DNA of 64,000 nucleotides from Ilumatobacter coccineus YM16-304 (GTDB lineage: Bacteria; Actinomycetota; Acidimicrobiia; Acidimicrobiales; Ilumatobacteraceae), in contig NC_020520.1 of assembly GCF_000348785.1 (NCBI RefSeq), forward strand, positions 2,480,001 through 2,544,000, given 5' to 3'. A program made the translations under genes and the position numbers. The notes under the pieces were generated by a model. The model was not told the origin of the DNA and did no database searches. It saw only the letters and a list, made by a program, of their open reading frames with translations. This document shows, piece by piece, positions 51,765 through 61,469 of this stretch (position 1 is its first letter; each line of letters begins with the position of its first letter).

Positions 51765-52406
51765 TCAGAGCAGCAGGGCGATGACGAAGATCAGCCCGAG
51801 GCCGGCGAACGCGAACCCGATGAGGGTGGCGATGGCGATCAGGCCTGGAAACGACGTGACCGCAGTGAGCGCCGACGTGAGGGCCCGGAACTGACCGGCA
51901 CGGTCGCCGATGGCCCCACGCATCGAGAAGAACTCGCGTGACAGGTCGACGATGCCGTCGTTGCTCTTGCCCTCGGTCGAGTGGACGGTGTCGGCGACGG
52001 TTCGTTTCGATTCGCGGTCGCCTCCGACCAGCGAACGAACCTCGCTCACGAGCGTGTCGGCGCCGGTCTTGACCGAGCGAAGTCGGAGCATGGCCGTGAG
52101 CACCGACGCGATGGCGACGACGCCGAAGAATCCGCCCAGTGCGATCCAGACCGTACGGATACCACCCGACAGCGCAGCGAGCCCGAGCAGGAAGCCACCG
52201 ATGGCGCACACGACGACGAAGATGAGCACGCCGCCGGCGAGCGCGTTGGCTCGTCGGACGAGGTGCAGCACGCTGTCGACGGCGCGTCGGGCGAGACGGT
52301 CGAGGTCGTCGAGGCCGAAATCGCCGTCGTCTGCTCCACCACGTCCGGCGGTGACGCCGTCGGGGCTGATGGGGCCGTCGTCGTTCGAGTCATTCTGCGA
52401 AGCCAT
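51765..52406 (-). CDS. Integral membrane protein, function unknown
   Basis: A 213-aa protein with a 45-residue acidic cytoplasmic N-terminus, two adjoining transmembrane helices (VLIFVVVCAIGGFLLGLAAL and VWIALGGFFGVVAIASVL), a charged loop of about 70 residues, and one or two C-terminal helices (LIAIATLIGFAFAGLGLIFV). No family is recognised. CACACT ends 9 nt before the ATG at 52406. It is divergent from ygfZ, 33 bp between start codons, and converges on trpE. Confidence 0.7.
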   Translation of the reverse strand: MASQNDSNDDGPISPDGVTAGRGGADDGDFGLDDLDRLARRAVDSVLHLVRRANALAGGVLIFVVVCAIGGFLLGLAALSGGIRTVWIALGGFFGVVAIASVLTAMLRLRSVKTGADTLVSEVRSLVGGDRESKRTVADTVHSTEGKSNDGIVDLSREFFSMRGAIGDRAGQFRALTSALTAVTSFPGLIAIATLIGFAFAGLGLIFVIALLL

Positions 52407-52439
52407 GGTGAACGCAGTGTGCCACGCCAGACTGCAAGA

Positions 52440-53123
52440 GTGAACACCGACGACGCCGTTGACCTGACCGCCGACCTGATCGACTCCGAGGCCCGTGACA
52501 CGGTCACGGTCTCGGGTGCCGACGCCTCCACCTACCTGCAATCGCAGATCGCACAGGAGATCCGTGACCTCGCCGTCGGCAGCGCTCGTTGGACGTTCGT
52601 CCTCGACCCGACCGGCAAGATCGACTCGTTCGCGCGCATCCGCCGCACGGCCGACGACGTGTTCGTGCTCGACACCGATGCCGGCTTCGGCGAAGGACTC
52701 GTCGCCCGCATCAACCGGTTCAAGATCCGCGTCGACGCCGACGTCGAGTTGACGCCGGCTGCATCGGCAGCGCCCTCCGCCGATCACGAAGCGGCGCGCA
52801 TCGCCGCCGGGTGGCCGCGCATGGGCAACGAGATCGAACCGGGTTCGACGATTCCGGCGACGACCGGGGTGACCAACCTCGCCGTCAACTTCACGAAGGG
52901 GTGCTACCCCGGCCAGGAACTCGTCGAGCGCATGGACAGCCGAGGCGCGGATGCGCCGAAGTCGCTGCGCGTCGTCGACGTGGCCGACGGCACGGCCGCC
53001 GGGAGCCCCGTCGTCGTCGACGGTGACGAGGTCGGCACCGTGACGAGCGTGAGTGGAACCATCGGCTTGGCCTACATCAAGCGCGGCAACGACGTCGGGC
53101 GAGCCCCGGCACACCTCGACTGA
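52440..53123 (+). CDS. ygfZ: YgfZ/GcvT-like folate-binding Fe-S maintenance protein
   Basis: A 227-aa COG0354 protein that helps build or repair Fe-S clusters using folate. It has the aminomethyltransferase-like N-terminus (TVSGADASTYLQSQIAQEI), and the diagnostic KGCYPGQE motif with the conserved Cys (within FTKGCYPGQELVERMDSRG). It is shorter than E. coli YgfZ, as is usual in Actinobacteria. The GTG at 52440 follows CAGACT by 6 nt. Confidence 0.9.
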   Translation: MNTDDAVDLTADLIDSEARDTVTVSGADASTYLQSQIAQEIRDLAVGSARWTFVLDPTGKIDSFARIRRTADDVFVLDTDAGFGEGLVARINRFKIRVDADVELTPAASAAPSADHEAARIAAGWPRMGNEIEPGSTIPATTGVTNLAVNFTKGCYPGQELVERMDSRGADAPKSLRVVDVADGTAAGSPVVVDGDEVGTVTSVSGTIGLAYIKRGNDVGRAPAHLD

Positions 53124-53128
53124 CCCGC

Positions 53129-53170
53129 CTCGTCGTCGAGAGTCGCCGGTGGGCTGGCGACGGCGACGAG
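53129..53170. terminator. Convergent hairpin between ygfZ and the M50 protease gene
   Basis: Nested inverted repeats, CTCGTCG/CGACGAG outside and GTCGCC/GGCGAC inside, fill the 54-bp gap between two convergent stops. There is no T-run, so termination is suggested only by position and structure. Confidence 0.45.
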
Positions 53171-53177
53171 CCTTGGA

Positions 53178-54293
53178 TCAGCGGGCGAGCGAGTTGCGGA
53201 TGGCTGCCACCGTCGGGTGTTGTCGCAGCGGGATCAGTTCGGGCGCCCGGTCGATGGTGGTCGCCAGCCCGTCGTCGGACGTGCCCGCGTCGGCCGCCGA
53301 CCCGAGCCAGGCGATCGCCGTGTCGTGATCGCCGAGCGCGGCCGCCGATCGAGCGACGATCGCGGCGCTCAACGTGTTGGGGTGTCGCCCGAACGAACCG
53401 GCCGCATAGTGCGCGGCCTCGTCGTAGCGACCGGTCATCATCAACAGATTGGCGAGCACGTACTCGTTGCCCGGATCGCCGTGGGGGAGCGGGCGGGGGA
53501 GCAGTTCGATCAGCCGGTTCGCGAGCGTGGGCGGCATGCGGAGGTCGGCGGGAGCAGGAATCGGCTGCGGGTGCGTGAGCGCAGCGACGAGCGTACGTCG
53601 AGCCTTCTGTTCCTTGCCCGCATCGAGCGCTTGCCTGGCGACGTCCCACGCCGACGTGGCGCGCTGCTGCGGCTTGGTGGCGTTGAGCATCTGGAGCTGC
53701 GTGATGATGAGGAACGCGATGAAGATGCCGAAGCCCTGGTAGCCGTTGAGGAACATCCAGCCGGCGCCGAGCACGGTCGCGCCGATCGAGAAGTACAGCA
53801 TCAGCTTCTGCGCTCGGCCGGGGACGATCGCATCGAGCCCGTACGTGACGATGTTGCCACCGTCGAGTGGGAGCACGGGGATCAGGTTCATCATGCCGAT
53901 CGCCGGACCCGCCCACCAGATGGCGAACGCTGCGGCCGAGTCGTCGAACGACTCGCGGCTCAGCGGGTTGACGCCCATCACGAGGAGTACGGCGACGCTG
54001 ACGCCGATGTGCACACCGGGCCCGGCGAACGAGATCCACGCCTGACGCGCTCGGCTGATCGGGCGTGTCGGTCGGTACGAGGCGTAGCCGGCGAGGAACC
54101 CCAGCGAGATTTCGGCGTCGGCACCAGCGCTGCGGGCAGCGACGGCGTGACCGAGTTCATGGATCAACGTGAGGACCGCGACCGATCCGGCGAGCCAGAA
54201 CCCGAACTCGTTGCCGTAGAGGGCGACGATGAGCACCATGAAGATGACGAAGCCGGACTGCACGCGAACGTCGAAACCAAGCAAACGGAACAT
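53178..54293 (-). CDS. M50 site-2-type membrane metalloprotease
   Basis: A 371-aa integral membrane protease with HELGH at residues 45-49 in the second helix and the second metal motif in NLIPVLPLDGGN (the family's NPDG, here LDGG). Six or so hydrophobic segments cover residues 12-210; residues 220-371 are a soluble helical tail with TPR-like text (GRYDEAAHYAAGSFGRHPNTLSAAIVARSAAALGDHDTAIAWL). Such rhomboid-like S2P proteases cleave anti-sigma factors or membrane peptides. TAGCAT ends 9 nt before the ATG. Divergent from ppdK by 80 bp. Confidence 0.87.
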   Translation of the reverse strand: MFRLLGFDVRVQSGFVIFMVLIVALYGNEFGFWLAGSVAVLTLIHELGHAVAARSAGADAEISLGFLAGYASYRPTRPISRARQAWISFAGPGVHIGVSVAVLLVMGVNPLSRESFDDSAAAFAIWWAGPAIGMMNLIPVLPLDGGNIVTYGLDAIVPGRAQKLMLYFSIGATVLGAGWMFLNGYQGFGIFIAFLIITQLQMLNATKPQQRATSAWDVARQALDAGKEQKARRTLVAALTHPQPIPAPADLRMPPTLANRLIELLPRPLPHGDPGNEYVLANLLMMTGRYDEAAHYAAGSFGRHPNTLSAAIVARSAAALGDHDTAIAWLGSAADAGTSDDGLATTIDRAPELIPLRQHPTVAAIRNSLAR

Positions 54294-54373
54294 CTGCCCG
54301 GAATGCTACGGCGAGTGACGGAGGCTGGTCGGTCGGGCCCGCGGACAGCGCGAGTCGTACACTCGATTCACGT

Positions 54374-57013
54374 ATGCGATATGTCTACAGCTTCGACCAC
54401 AAGCATCGTCGTCCGCCTATGGAACACAAGGACTTGCTGGGTGGCAAGGGTGCCAATCTCGCCGAGATGAGCAGCGTGCTGAAGCTTCCGGTGCCACCGG
54501 GATTCACCGTCACGACCGACGCGTGCCGCGCCTACATGGAGTCGGGTTGGCCGAGCGACATCGACGACGAGATCGCCCGCCACGTCGCGGAACTCGAGGC
54601 CACGATGGGTCGGTCGCTCGGCGACGCGAACGACCCGCTCCTCGTGTCGGTCCGCTCGGGAGCACGCATCTCGATGCCGGGCATGATGGACACCGTCTTG
54701 AACCTCGGACTCAACGACAAGTCGGTCAAGGGGCTCGCGAAGGTGACCGGCAGCAAGCGGTTCGCCTACGACAGCTACCGCCGGTTCATCGCCATGTACG
54801 CGAACGTCGTGATGGGCGCCGACGCCGACGCGTTCGAAGCGAGGCTCGCCGACGCTCGGTCGGCGACCGGTGCGGCGACCGACGCCGACATCCCGGCCGA
54901 CGCGCTCGTGTCGCTGTGCACCGACTACAAGAAGCTCGCCAAGGAGCAGACCGGCAAGGCGTTCCCACAGGACCCCTACAAGCAGTTGCGCGGTGCGATC
55001 GAAGCCGTGTTCGCCTCGTGGAACGGGGCTCGCGCCGTCGCCTACCGAGTCCGCGAGAACATCGAGCACACGCTCGGCACCGCGGTCAACGTGCAGACGA
55101 TGGTGTTCGGCAACCGTGACGAGCGTTCGGGCACCGGCGTCGGTTTCACCCGCAACGCGTCGACCGGCGAGAACAAGCCGTACGGCGACTTCCTCGTCAA
55201 CGCACAGGGCGAAGACGTGGTGGCGGGCATTCGCAACACGCAGAACCTCGATGACATGAAAGAGGTCTTCCCCGAGGTCTACGACGAACTGCTCGACATC
55301 TTCGTGCGCCTCGAACGGCACTACACCGACATGTGCGACACCGAGTTCACCATCGAGCAGGGCAAGCTCTGGATGCTGCAGACCCGGATCGGCAAACGAA
55401 CCGGCGTGGCTGCGCTGAAGATGGCCGTCGACATGACGAAGGGGACCGGCAAGGGCGCCGACCGCTGGAAGATCACTCGTGAGGAAGCGCTGCAACGCGT
55501 CACCGCCGACCACCTCGACGCCGTGCTGCACCCGCAGTTCGACACGTCCGGCGAAGTGGTGGCCACGGGCCTCGGGGCATCGCCTGGCGCGGCGGTCGGT
55601 GCGGTCTACTTCAACGCCGATGATGCCGCCGACGCCGCCGATCGAGGCGAAGAGGTCATCCTCGTCCGCAACGAGACCAGCCCGGAAGACGTGCACGGGA
55701 TGATGGTCGCCGAGGGCATCCTGACCGTCCGAGGTGGGTTGGTCAGCCATGCTGCCGTCGTCGCCCGCGGTTGGGGCACCCCGGCCGTCGTCGGCGCCGA
55801 AGCGATCAAGATCGACGGAAAGCAGTTCACCGTCGGTTCGGTCACGGTCCGCGAGGGTGACGTCATCTCGCTCGACGGCTCGACCGGTGAGGTCGTGGTC
55901 GGAGCGATGCACACCGCCGACGCCGAGCCGCCCGAAGAGTTCGAGATCCTGCTCGGATGGGCCGACAAGGTCCGCAAGGGCAAGCTCGCCGTTCGCGCCA
56001 ACGCCGACTCCGGTGACGATGCAGCCAACGCTCGTCGCCTCGGTGCCGAGGGCATCGGGTTGTGCCGAACCGAGCACATGTTCCTCGCTCCCGATCGTCT
56101 GCCGGTCGTGCGCCGGATGATCCTCGCCGACACCGAGGAGGAGGAAGCCGCAGCGCTCGACGAACTCCGCACGGTGCAGCAGGCCGACTTCGAGGAGGTG
56201 CTCGAGGCGATGGACGGCCTTCCCGTCACCATCCGGCTGCTCGATCCGCCGCTGCACGAGTTCCTGCCGTCGGTCGAAGAACTGAAGATCAAGCAGGCCT
56301 CCGGCGGCCTGAGCGACCAGGAGCGGCGCGAACTCGCCGCCGCCGAGGCGTGGTCGGAGCACAACCCGATGCTCGGCACGCGCGGCGTCCGCCTCGGCGT
56401 GATCAAGCCCGGGCTGTACGCCATGCAGGTTCGGGCGCTGCTCGATGCCGCTGCCGCCCTGCGCAAGCGCAAGAAGCACCCGATCGTCGAGATCATGATC
56501 CCGCTCACCGTCACGCGCGAGGAGTTGGCGCTCGCTCGTTCGTGGGTACAGACCGAGGTCGACAGCGCACTGAAGGGCATGAAGAACAAGCCCGACATCA
56601 CGATCGGCACCATGATCGAGACCCCGCGTGCGGCGGTGCGCGCCGACGAGATCGCCGAAGCGGCCGATTTCTTCTCGTTCGGCACCAACGACCTCACGCA
56701 GCTCACGTTCGGGTTCAGCCGTGACGACGTCGAGAGCCGGATGATGCCGGCGTACCTCGACCAGGGACTGCTGAAGCGCAACCCCTTCGACACGATCGAT
56801 CAGACGGGTGTCGGAGACCTCGTGCGGCTGGGCGTGGAGCGTGGCCGGTCGACGAAGAAGAAGCTCAAGATGGGCGTGTGCGGCGAGCACGGCGGCGACC
56901 CCGAGTCGATCGATCTGTTCTACCGAGCGGGTCTCGACTACGTGTCGTGCAGCCCGTACCGGGTGCCGATCGCCCGCCTCAGCGCCGCCCAAGCCGTCAT
57001 CCGCAACCGCTAG
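54374..57013 (+). CDS. ppdK: Pyruvate, phosphate dikinase
   Basis: Interconverts pyruvate, ATP and phosphate with PEP, AMP and pyrophosphate. The 879-aa enzyme has the N-terminal ATP-grasp domain (LLGGKGANLAEMS; SVRSGARISMPGMMDTVLNLG), the central phosphohistidine domain with GGLVSHAAVVARGWGTPAVVG (His) and the C-terminal PEP/pyruvate barrel with GLCRTEHMF and the catalytic Cys in GVCGEHGGDP. It can run toward PEP for gluconeogenesis or toward pyruvate in glycolysis. TACACT ends 10 nt before the ATG, the longest such spacer here. A 43-bp palindrome begins 2 bp after the stop. Confidence 0.97.
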   Translation: MRYVYSFDHKHRRPPMEHKDLLGGKGANLAEMSSVLKLPVPPGFTVTTDACRAYMESGWPSDIDDEIARHVAELEATMGRSLGDANDPLLVSVRSGARISMPGMMDTVLNLGLNDKSVKGLAKVTGSKRFAYDSYRRFIAMYANVVMGADADAFEARLADARSATGAATDADIPADALVSLCTDYKKLAKEQTGKAFPQDPYKQLRGAIEAVFASWNGARAVAYRVRENIEHTLGTAVNVQTMVFGNRDERSGTGVGFTRNASTGENKPYGDFLVNAQGEDVVAGIRNTQNLDDMKEVFPEVYDELLDIFVRLERHYTDMCDTEFTIEQGKLWMLQTRIGKRTGVAALKMAVDMTKGTGKGADRWKITREEALQRVTADHLDAVLHPQFDTSGEVVATGLGASPGAAVGAVYFNADDAADAADRGEEVILVRNETSPEDVHGMMVAEGILTVRGGLVSHAAVVARGWGTPAVVGAEAIKIDGKQFTVGSVTVREGDVISLDGSTGEVVVGAMHTADAEPPEEFEILLGWADKVRKGKLAVRANADSGDDAANARRLGAEGIGLCRTEHMFLAPDRLPVVRRMILADTEEEEAAALDELRTVQQADFEEVLEAMDGLPVTIRLLDPPLHEFLPSVEELKIKQASGGLSDQERRELAAAEAWSEHNPMLGTRGVRLGVIKPGLYAMQVRALLDAAAALRKRKKHPIVEIMIPLTVTREELALARSWVQTEVDSALKGMKNKPDITIGTMIETPRAAVRADEIAEAADFFSFGTNDLTQLTFGFSRDDVESRMMPAYLDQGLLKRNPFDTIDQTGVGDLVRLGVERGRSTKKKLKMGVCGEHGGDPESIDLFYRAGLDYVSCSPYRVPIARLSAAQAVIRNR

Positions 57014-57014
57014 C

Positions 57015-57057
57015 CCAACCTGGTTACATCGCTCCCGGAGCGATGTAACCAGGTTGG
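57015..57057. repeat. 43-bp perfect palindrome, copy B
   Basis: Arms of 21 bp around a single C; the left arm starts CCAACCTGGTTACATCGCTC. It differs from copy A (48698-48740) at arm positions 3, 13, 14, 17 and 18, and every difference is matched in the opposite arm. It lies between ppdK and terC, both on the plus strand, and could end the ppdK transcript. Confidence 0.85.
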
Positions 57058-57093
57058 CGTCTGGCGGGGTTCGGAAGGCGGCAGACTGTGCAG

Positions 57094-58122
57094 ATGTTCG
57101 CTGCGCTGCTTGCCGAATCCGAGGGTCGAGAGAATCTCGTCGACCTCGACGTGGCCCCGTGGCAGTGGATCACGCTGCTCGTCATCATCTCGGTGATGCT
57201 GCTCGTCGACCTCCTCGTGGTGCACAAGGAAGCGCACGAGGTCGAGACCAAAGAGGCGGCGATCGAGTCGATCGTCTGGATCAGCTGCGGTATCGCCTTC
57301 ACCGGCGTGGTCGCCTGGTGGTTCGGCGCGGCGGCGAGCGGCGAGTACATCTCGGGCTTCCTGATCGAGAAGTCGCTGAGCATCGACAACGTCTTCGTGT
57401 GGGCGCTGATCATGGGGTACTTCAGCGTGCCGTTGAAGTACCAGCACCGGGTGCTCTTCTGGGGCATCTTCGGTGCGCTGGCACTGCGCGCCGTGTTCAT
57501 CTTCGCCGGCGTCGCCCTGATCGAGCGCTTCGAGTGGGTGCTGTACCTGTTCGGTGCGTTCCTGCTCTACACGGCAGCGAAGCTGGTGTTCACCGACAAC
57601 GATCACATCGACCCGGGCGAGTCGAAGTTCTTGAAGGTGGTTCACCGGTTCGTGCCGTCGACCGACGAGTTCGACGGGCAGAAGCTGTTCACGATGAAGA
57701 ACGGCAAGCGTCTCGCCACGCCGCTGTTCGCGGTCCTCGTGTTGATCGAGGGCACCGACGTGATCTTCGCCGTCGACAGCGTCCCCGCGGTGCTCGCGGT
57801 GTCGAACGAACAGTTCATCGTGTTCGCCTCGAACGCGTTCGCCATCCTCGGTCTGCGCGCCCTCTACTTCCTGCTCGCCGACATGCACAACCGATTCGCG
57901 TTCCTGCAACAGGGTCTGGCGATCATCCTTGCCTTCGTCGGCGTCAAGATGATCATCGCCGAGTGGTACCACATCCCGACGTGGCTCTCGCTGACGGTGA
58001 TCGCCATCGTGCTCACCGCATCGATCGGCATCTCGTTGAAGTTCACCCGCATGCAGGAGGACTCGGCCACAGCCGGTCGAGCCTTCGACGCGACGCCGAG
58101 CGACAGCACCGTCGACGACTGA
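57094..58122 (+). CDS. TerC/Alx-family membrane protein
   Basis: A 342-aa TerC-family protein with about eight transmembrane helices. Signature segments are WQWITLLVIISVMLLVDLLVVHK near the N-terminus, EKSLSIDNVFVWALIM and LIEGTDVIFAVDSVPAVLAV, whose acidic residues line the metal path. Relatives (Alx, TerC, YkoY) export manganese, in some cases to load exported enzymes. The ATG at 57094 follows CAGACT by 6 nt; the GTG two codons earlier would leave no spacer. The name does not imply tellurite resistance. Confidence 0.92.
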   Translation: MFAALLAESEGRENLVDLDVAPWQWITLLVIISVMLLVDLLVVHKEAHEVETKEAAIESIVWISCGIAFTGVVAWWFGAAASGEYISGFLIEKSLSIDNVFVWALIMGYFSVPLKYQHRVLFWGIFGALALRAVFIFAGVALIERFEWVLYLFGAFLLYTAAKLVFTDNDHIDPGESKFLKVVHRFVPSTDEFDGQKLFTMKNGKRLATPLFAVLVLIEGTDVIFAVDSVPAVLAVSNEQFIVFASNAFAILGLRALYFLLADMHNRFAFLQQGLAIILAFVGVKMIIAEWYHIPTWLSLTVIAIVLTASIGISLKFTRMQEDSATAGRAFDATPSDSTVDD

Positions 58123-58161
58123 TCATCGAGCGCTCGCTGGCGTCGCTGGTCAGCCGGCGCG

Positions 58162-59592
58162 TCAGCGGAGGGCGAAGAACTCGTAGTCGTCGCTGAAGAT
58201 CTCGCCGGTGGCGTAGGCGACGAGCGAGTCGGTGTCGGCGGCGTCGGCGAGGAAGCACAGCGTCCCGGAGGTCGATCCGCCGGGGAACACGTCGGCGAAC
58301 AGGTCGAGTTCGCCGTCGAGCGACGACACGCTGCACTGGTCGTCGGCGGCCACGTTGGAGTCGCCGACGAGCGCCACGTCGACCGAGAACAGGGAGCCGG
58401 CTTCGCCGTCGCTGCCACCGTCGTAGGCGATCGTCGCGTCGACGAGCACGTACACCTGGCCCTCCGGAGCGGGGTCGTTGAAGTCGCTCGCCGCGAGCAC
58501 CTCGGCGTCGGCGTCGAAGTTCGCTCCGTTGACCGTGAACGTCCATCCCTCGCCGATGTCGACCGGCGTGCCGATCGGTGACGGGTCGGTGCGGTCGGCG
58601 GTGAGGCTGCCATCGGGCGCCGGGCCGGTGCTCGCCACGACCGAGGTGGGCTCGGCGGCCGGTGTGGCGGCGTCGAAGTAGACCGACCGGTCGCTGAACC
58701 CGACGCTGACCGACACGATCGGCGTGGCCGGGAAGGCGTCGGGAGTCGCAGCGAAGCAGGTGACGACCGAGCGGGAGCCGCCCGAGAACACGTCGGTCGC
58801 GCCGTAGTACGTCTGGTTGTTCATGTTTCCGCAGCCGGTCGTGCCGACACCCACGCCGTCGGCGCCGACCAGTTGGAGTTGGACATCGTTGAGCGAGGCG
58901 GGTTCTTCGTCGCCGCTGTACGCGATGTCGTACTCGAGCAGCGCGATCGTCTCACCGTCTTCGAGGTACGGGGCGCTGCCGCCGAGGTCTTCGATCATCG
59001 CCGCAGCATCGGGCGTGTAGCCGGTGATGGCGAGTGTGAACCCTTCGCCGATCGGCACCGCGAGGTCGGCCGGTGCGGGGTCGTCCTGTGTGCCGGACAC
59101 TCCGAGTTCGTCGAGCGCTGCTTGCAGGTCTTCGGCGTCGCGCTCGGTCGTGTCTTCGAAGTCGCAGTCGGTACCGACCCATTTGCCGTTCTCGTAGATG
59201 ACGTCGACCTCGTCGTCGCCGAGCGTGAGGAAGCCGAGATCGTCGGCGCCTTCGGGGGTGATCAGCTCGATCACCACGGTGGCCGCCTCGGGGGTGAAGT
59301 CCTCGACGGTGCCGGTGACCTCGATGTCGGCGATGTCGTAGTCGTCGCTCTGGAAGAAGACCTGAGCGAGCGCCAACGCCTGCTTGATCTCGCCGGTGTC
59401 GACGTTGCTGCGGCATTCCTCGTTCATGAAGTCGATGACGTCGCCCGAGCGGTTCACGAAGGTACCGCGCACCGCCTTGGTGGCAGCCTCGATGGCCGCC
59501 TCCTCGGTCTGCTCCTGTGGGGCGCTGCTGCCACCACCACAGGCGCTGATCAACAGCGTTGCGGAGGCGGCGATGGCGAGACGTCGAAGCAT
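58162..59592 (-). CDS. Secreted lipoprotein with two DUF4352-like domains
   Basis: A 476-aa lipoprotein. The signal peptide MLRRLAIAASATLLISACGG has lipobox LISAC (Cys19). Residues about 25-165 form a DUF4878/NTF2-like part (AIEAATKAVRGTFVNRSGDVIDFM), followed by two Ig-like immunoprotective-extracellular (DUF4352-type) domains with similar text, one starting VPIGEGFTLAITGY and the other PVDIGEGWTFTVNG. The pair looks like an internal duplication. The ATG at 59592 is chosen because TACACT ends 6 nt upstream and it gives a perfect lipoprotein signal; the ATG seven codons earlier does not. Confidence 0.85.
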   Translation of the reverse strand: MLRRLAIAASATLLISACGGGSSAPQEQTEEAAIEAATKAVRGTFVNRSGDVIDFMNEECRSNVDTGEIKQALALAQVFFQSDDYDIADIEVTGTVEDFTPEAATVVIELITPEGADDLGFLTLGDDEVDVIYENGKWVGTDCDFEDTTERDAEDLQAALDELGVSGTQDDPAPADLAVPIGEGFTLAITGYTPDAAAMIEDLGGSAPYLEDGETIALLEYDIAYSGDEEPASLNDVQLQLVGADGVGVGTTGCGNMNNQTYYGATDVFSGGSRSVVTCFAATPDAFPATPIVSVSVGFSDRSVYFDAATPAAEPTSVVASTGPAPDGSLTADRTDPSPIGTPVDIGEGWTFTVNGANFDADAEVLAASDFNDPAPEGQVYVLVDATIAYDGGSDGEAGSLFSVDVALVGDSNVAADDQCSVSSLDGELDLFADVFPGGSTSGTLCFLADAADTDSLVAYATGEIFSDDYEFFALR

Positions 59593-59708
59593 CGTCGAAG
59601 TGTAGAAAAGCACCAGGCCCGATGGGGTGATGCGATCGAACGCGATCCGCCGCGAACGCTGCGGTCACGTGGCCCGAGTCGGTCGTCGCTGCCGTAGTGT
59701 TGCAGGCG

Positions 59709-61469
59709 ATGGGGATCGCCGACGACGACATCGAACGGTTGCGCACGTCGGTGTCGATCGTCGACACCGTGCAGCAGTACGTCGCCCTCAAGCGGGTCGG
59801 CCGCAACTGGGTCGGACTGTGCCCGTTCCACGCCGAGAAATCGGGCTCGTTCAACGTCCGCGAAGAGATGGGGCGCTACAAGTGCTTCGGCTGTCAGGCC
59901 GGCGGCGACGTGTTCACGTTCATCCAGGAGATCGAGCATCTCGACTTCCCGGGGGCCGTCGAGCATCTGGCGTCGAAGGCGGGCATCGAACTCAACTACA
60001 CGAGCACCGGGCAGTCGAAGGAGCGCGCTCGACGCAAGCGGCTCACCGAAGCGATGGGCGACGCGGTCGAGTGGTATCACGAGCGACTGCTGACGAGCCC
60101 CGATGCGCGAGCGGCCCGTGACTACCTGCGCCAGCGCGGCCTGGCAGGCGACATCGCTCGCCAGTTCAAGCTGGGCTGGGCCCCCGACGACTGGGATCTG
60201 CTGGCACGTGAGCTCGGGCAGCCCGCCGACGTCCTGCAAGACGTCGGTCTCGCGTTCCGCAACCGCCGCAACCGCATGCAGGACTCGTTCCGGGCGCGGG
60301 TGATGTTCCCCATCTTCTCCGACTCGGGTGAAGCGTTGGCGTTCGGAGGTCGCATCCTGCCCGGCTCCGACGACCCGGCGAAGTACAAGAACTCGTCGGA
60401 GACGACGATCTACTCGAAGTCGAAGACGCTGTACGGCCTCAACTGGGCGAAGGCCGACGTGGCCAAGGTCGACCAGGTCGTGGTGTGCGAGGGCTACACC
60501 GACGTCATCGGTTTCCACCTCGCCGGCGTGCCGCGTGCGGTCGCCACCTGTGGCACCGCGCTCACCGAGGAACACGTCCGCATCCTCAAGCGGTACGCGA
60601 GCAGGGTGGTGCTGTCGTTCGACGCCGACGCCGCCGGCCAAGGCGCAGCCGAACGCTTCTACGAATGGGAAGAGAAGCACAAGGTGGAGGTGTCGGTCGC
60701 CCGTCTCCCGCAGGGCAAAGACCCCGGCGACCTCGCCCTGTCGAACCCCGAGGCGCTGGCGAAGGCGATCGACGACCCGGTCCCGTTCCTCGGTTTCCGG
60801 TTGCAGCGCACGCTCGCCTCTCGTCCGGCCGATTCGCCCGAGCACCGGGCACGTCTCGCCGAGGAGGCGATGGTGGTCGTCAACGAGCACCCGAACTCGA
60901 ACGTGCGCAAGCTGTACGCGGGGGAGGTCGCCACCAAGGTGGGGCTCCCCGTCAACGACATGGTCCGCCTCGCCGAGCGCGGCACGCGCCGACCGTCGAT
61001 CGAGGTCAAGGCCAAGAGCACCACCGGTCCGCCCGAGAACGCGGAGTTCGCCGCACTGGTGCTGCTGGTGCAGGACTGGGACTCGATCGCAGAGTGGCTC
61101 GTCGAGGCGCTGTTCTACGACGATGCGAACCGGATGGCGTTCCTCGCGCTGGCCGAGACCGGTGGCCTGCAGGCCGCCCTCGAGGTGGCACCGCCTGACG
61201 CGCGCCAGGTGCTGGAGCGGGCGGCGGTGGCCGATCTCGACCTCGACGCCACCGTCGAAGCCCGCCAGTTGATCGAGGCCGCCGTGCGTCGCGAGCTGCG
61301 TCAGCGTCAGCGATTGATCGACCCGGTCGAACTCGAACAGAACCGTGTGGCGCGCCTCGAGGTCGAGAACCTGACCAGCGCTGACGCTGAGCGGTCCCTC
61401 GCCGCCGCTGAGTCATTGCTAGGTTGGCTGCACCGCCGCACAGAAGAACGGACCGATGGAACCTCCTGA
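59709..61469 (+). CDS. dnaG: DNA primase
   Basis: Makes RNA primers for replication. The 586-aa protein has the zinc-finger ligands C38, H41, C59 and C62 (CPFHAEK..YKCFGC), the RNA-polymerase-like core, and the TOPRIM domain with [13 protein letters not shown] and SFDADAAGQ. The ATG at 59709 follows TAGTGT by 8 nt. It overlaps sigA by 14 bp; the rpsU gene that often precedes this pair is absent. Confidence 0.96.
   Translation: MGIADDDIERLRTSVSIVDTVQQYVALKRVGRNWVGLCPFHAEKSGSFNVREEMGRYKCFGCQAGGDVFTFIQEIEHLDFPGAVEHLASKAGIELNYTSTGQSKERARRKRLTEAMGDAVEWYHERLLTSPDARAARDYLRQRGLAGDIARQFKLGWAPDDWDLLARELGQPADVLQDVGLAFRNRRNRMQDSFRARVMFPIFSDSGEALAFGGRILPGSDDPAKYKNSSETTIYSKSKTLYGLNWAKADVAKVDQVVVCEGYTDVIGFHLAGVPRAVATCGTALTEEHVRILKRYASRVVLSFDADAAGQGAAERFYEWEEKHKVEVSVARLPQGKDPGDLALSNPEALAKAIDDPVPFLGFRLQRTLASRPADSPEHRARLAEEAMVVVNEHPNSNVRKLYAGEVATKVGLPVNDMVRLAERGTRRPSIEVKAKSTTGPPENAEFAALVLLVQDWDSIAEWLVEALFYDDANRMAFLALAETGGLQAALEVAPPDARQVLERAAVADLDLDATVEARQLIEAAVRRELRQRQRLIDPVELEQNRVARLEVENLTSADAERSLAAAESLLGWLHRRTEERTDGTS

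Noticed and set aside
54368-56992. 874-aa minus-strand frame opposite ppdK
   Set aside because: It is a mirror of the ppdK codon pattern with no recognisable domain.
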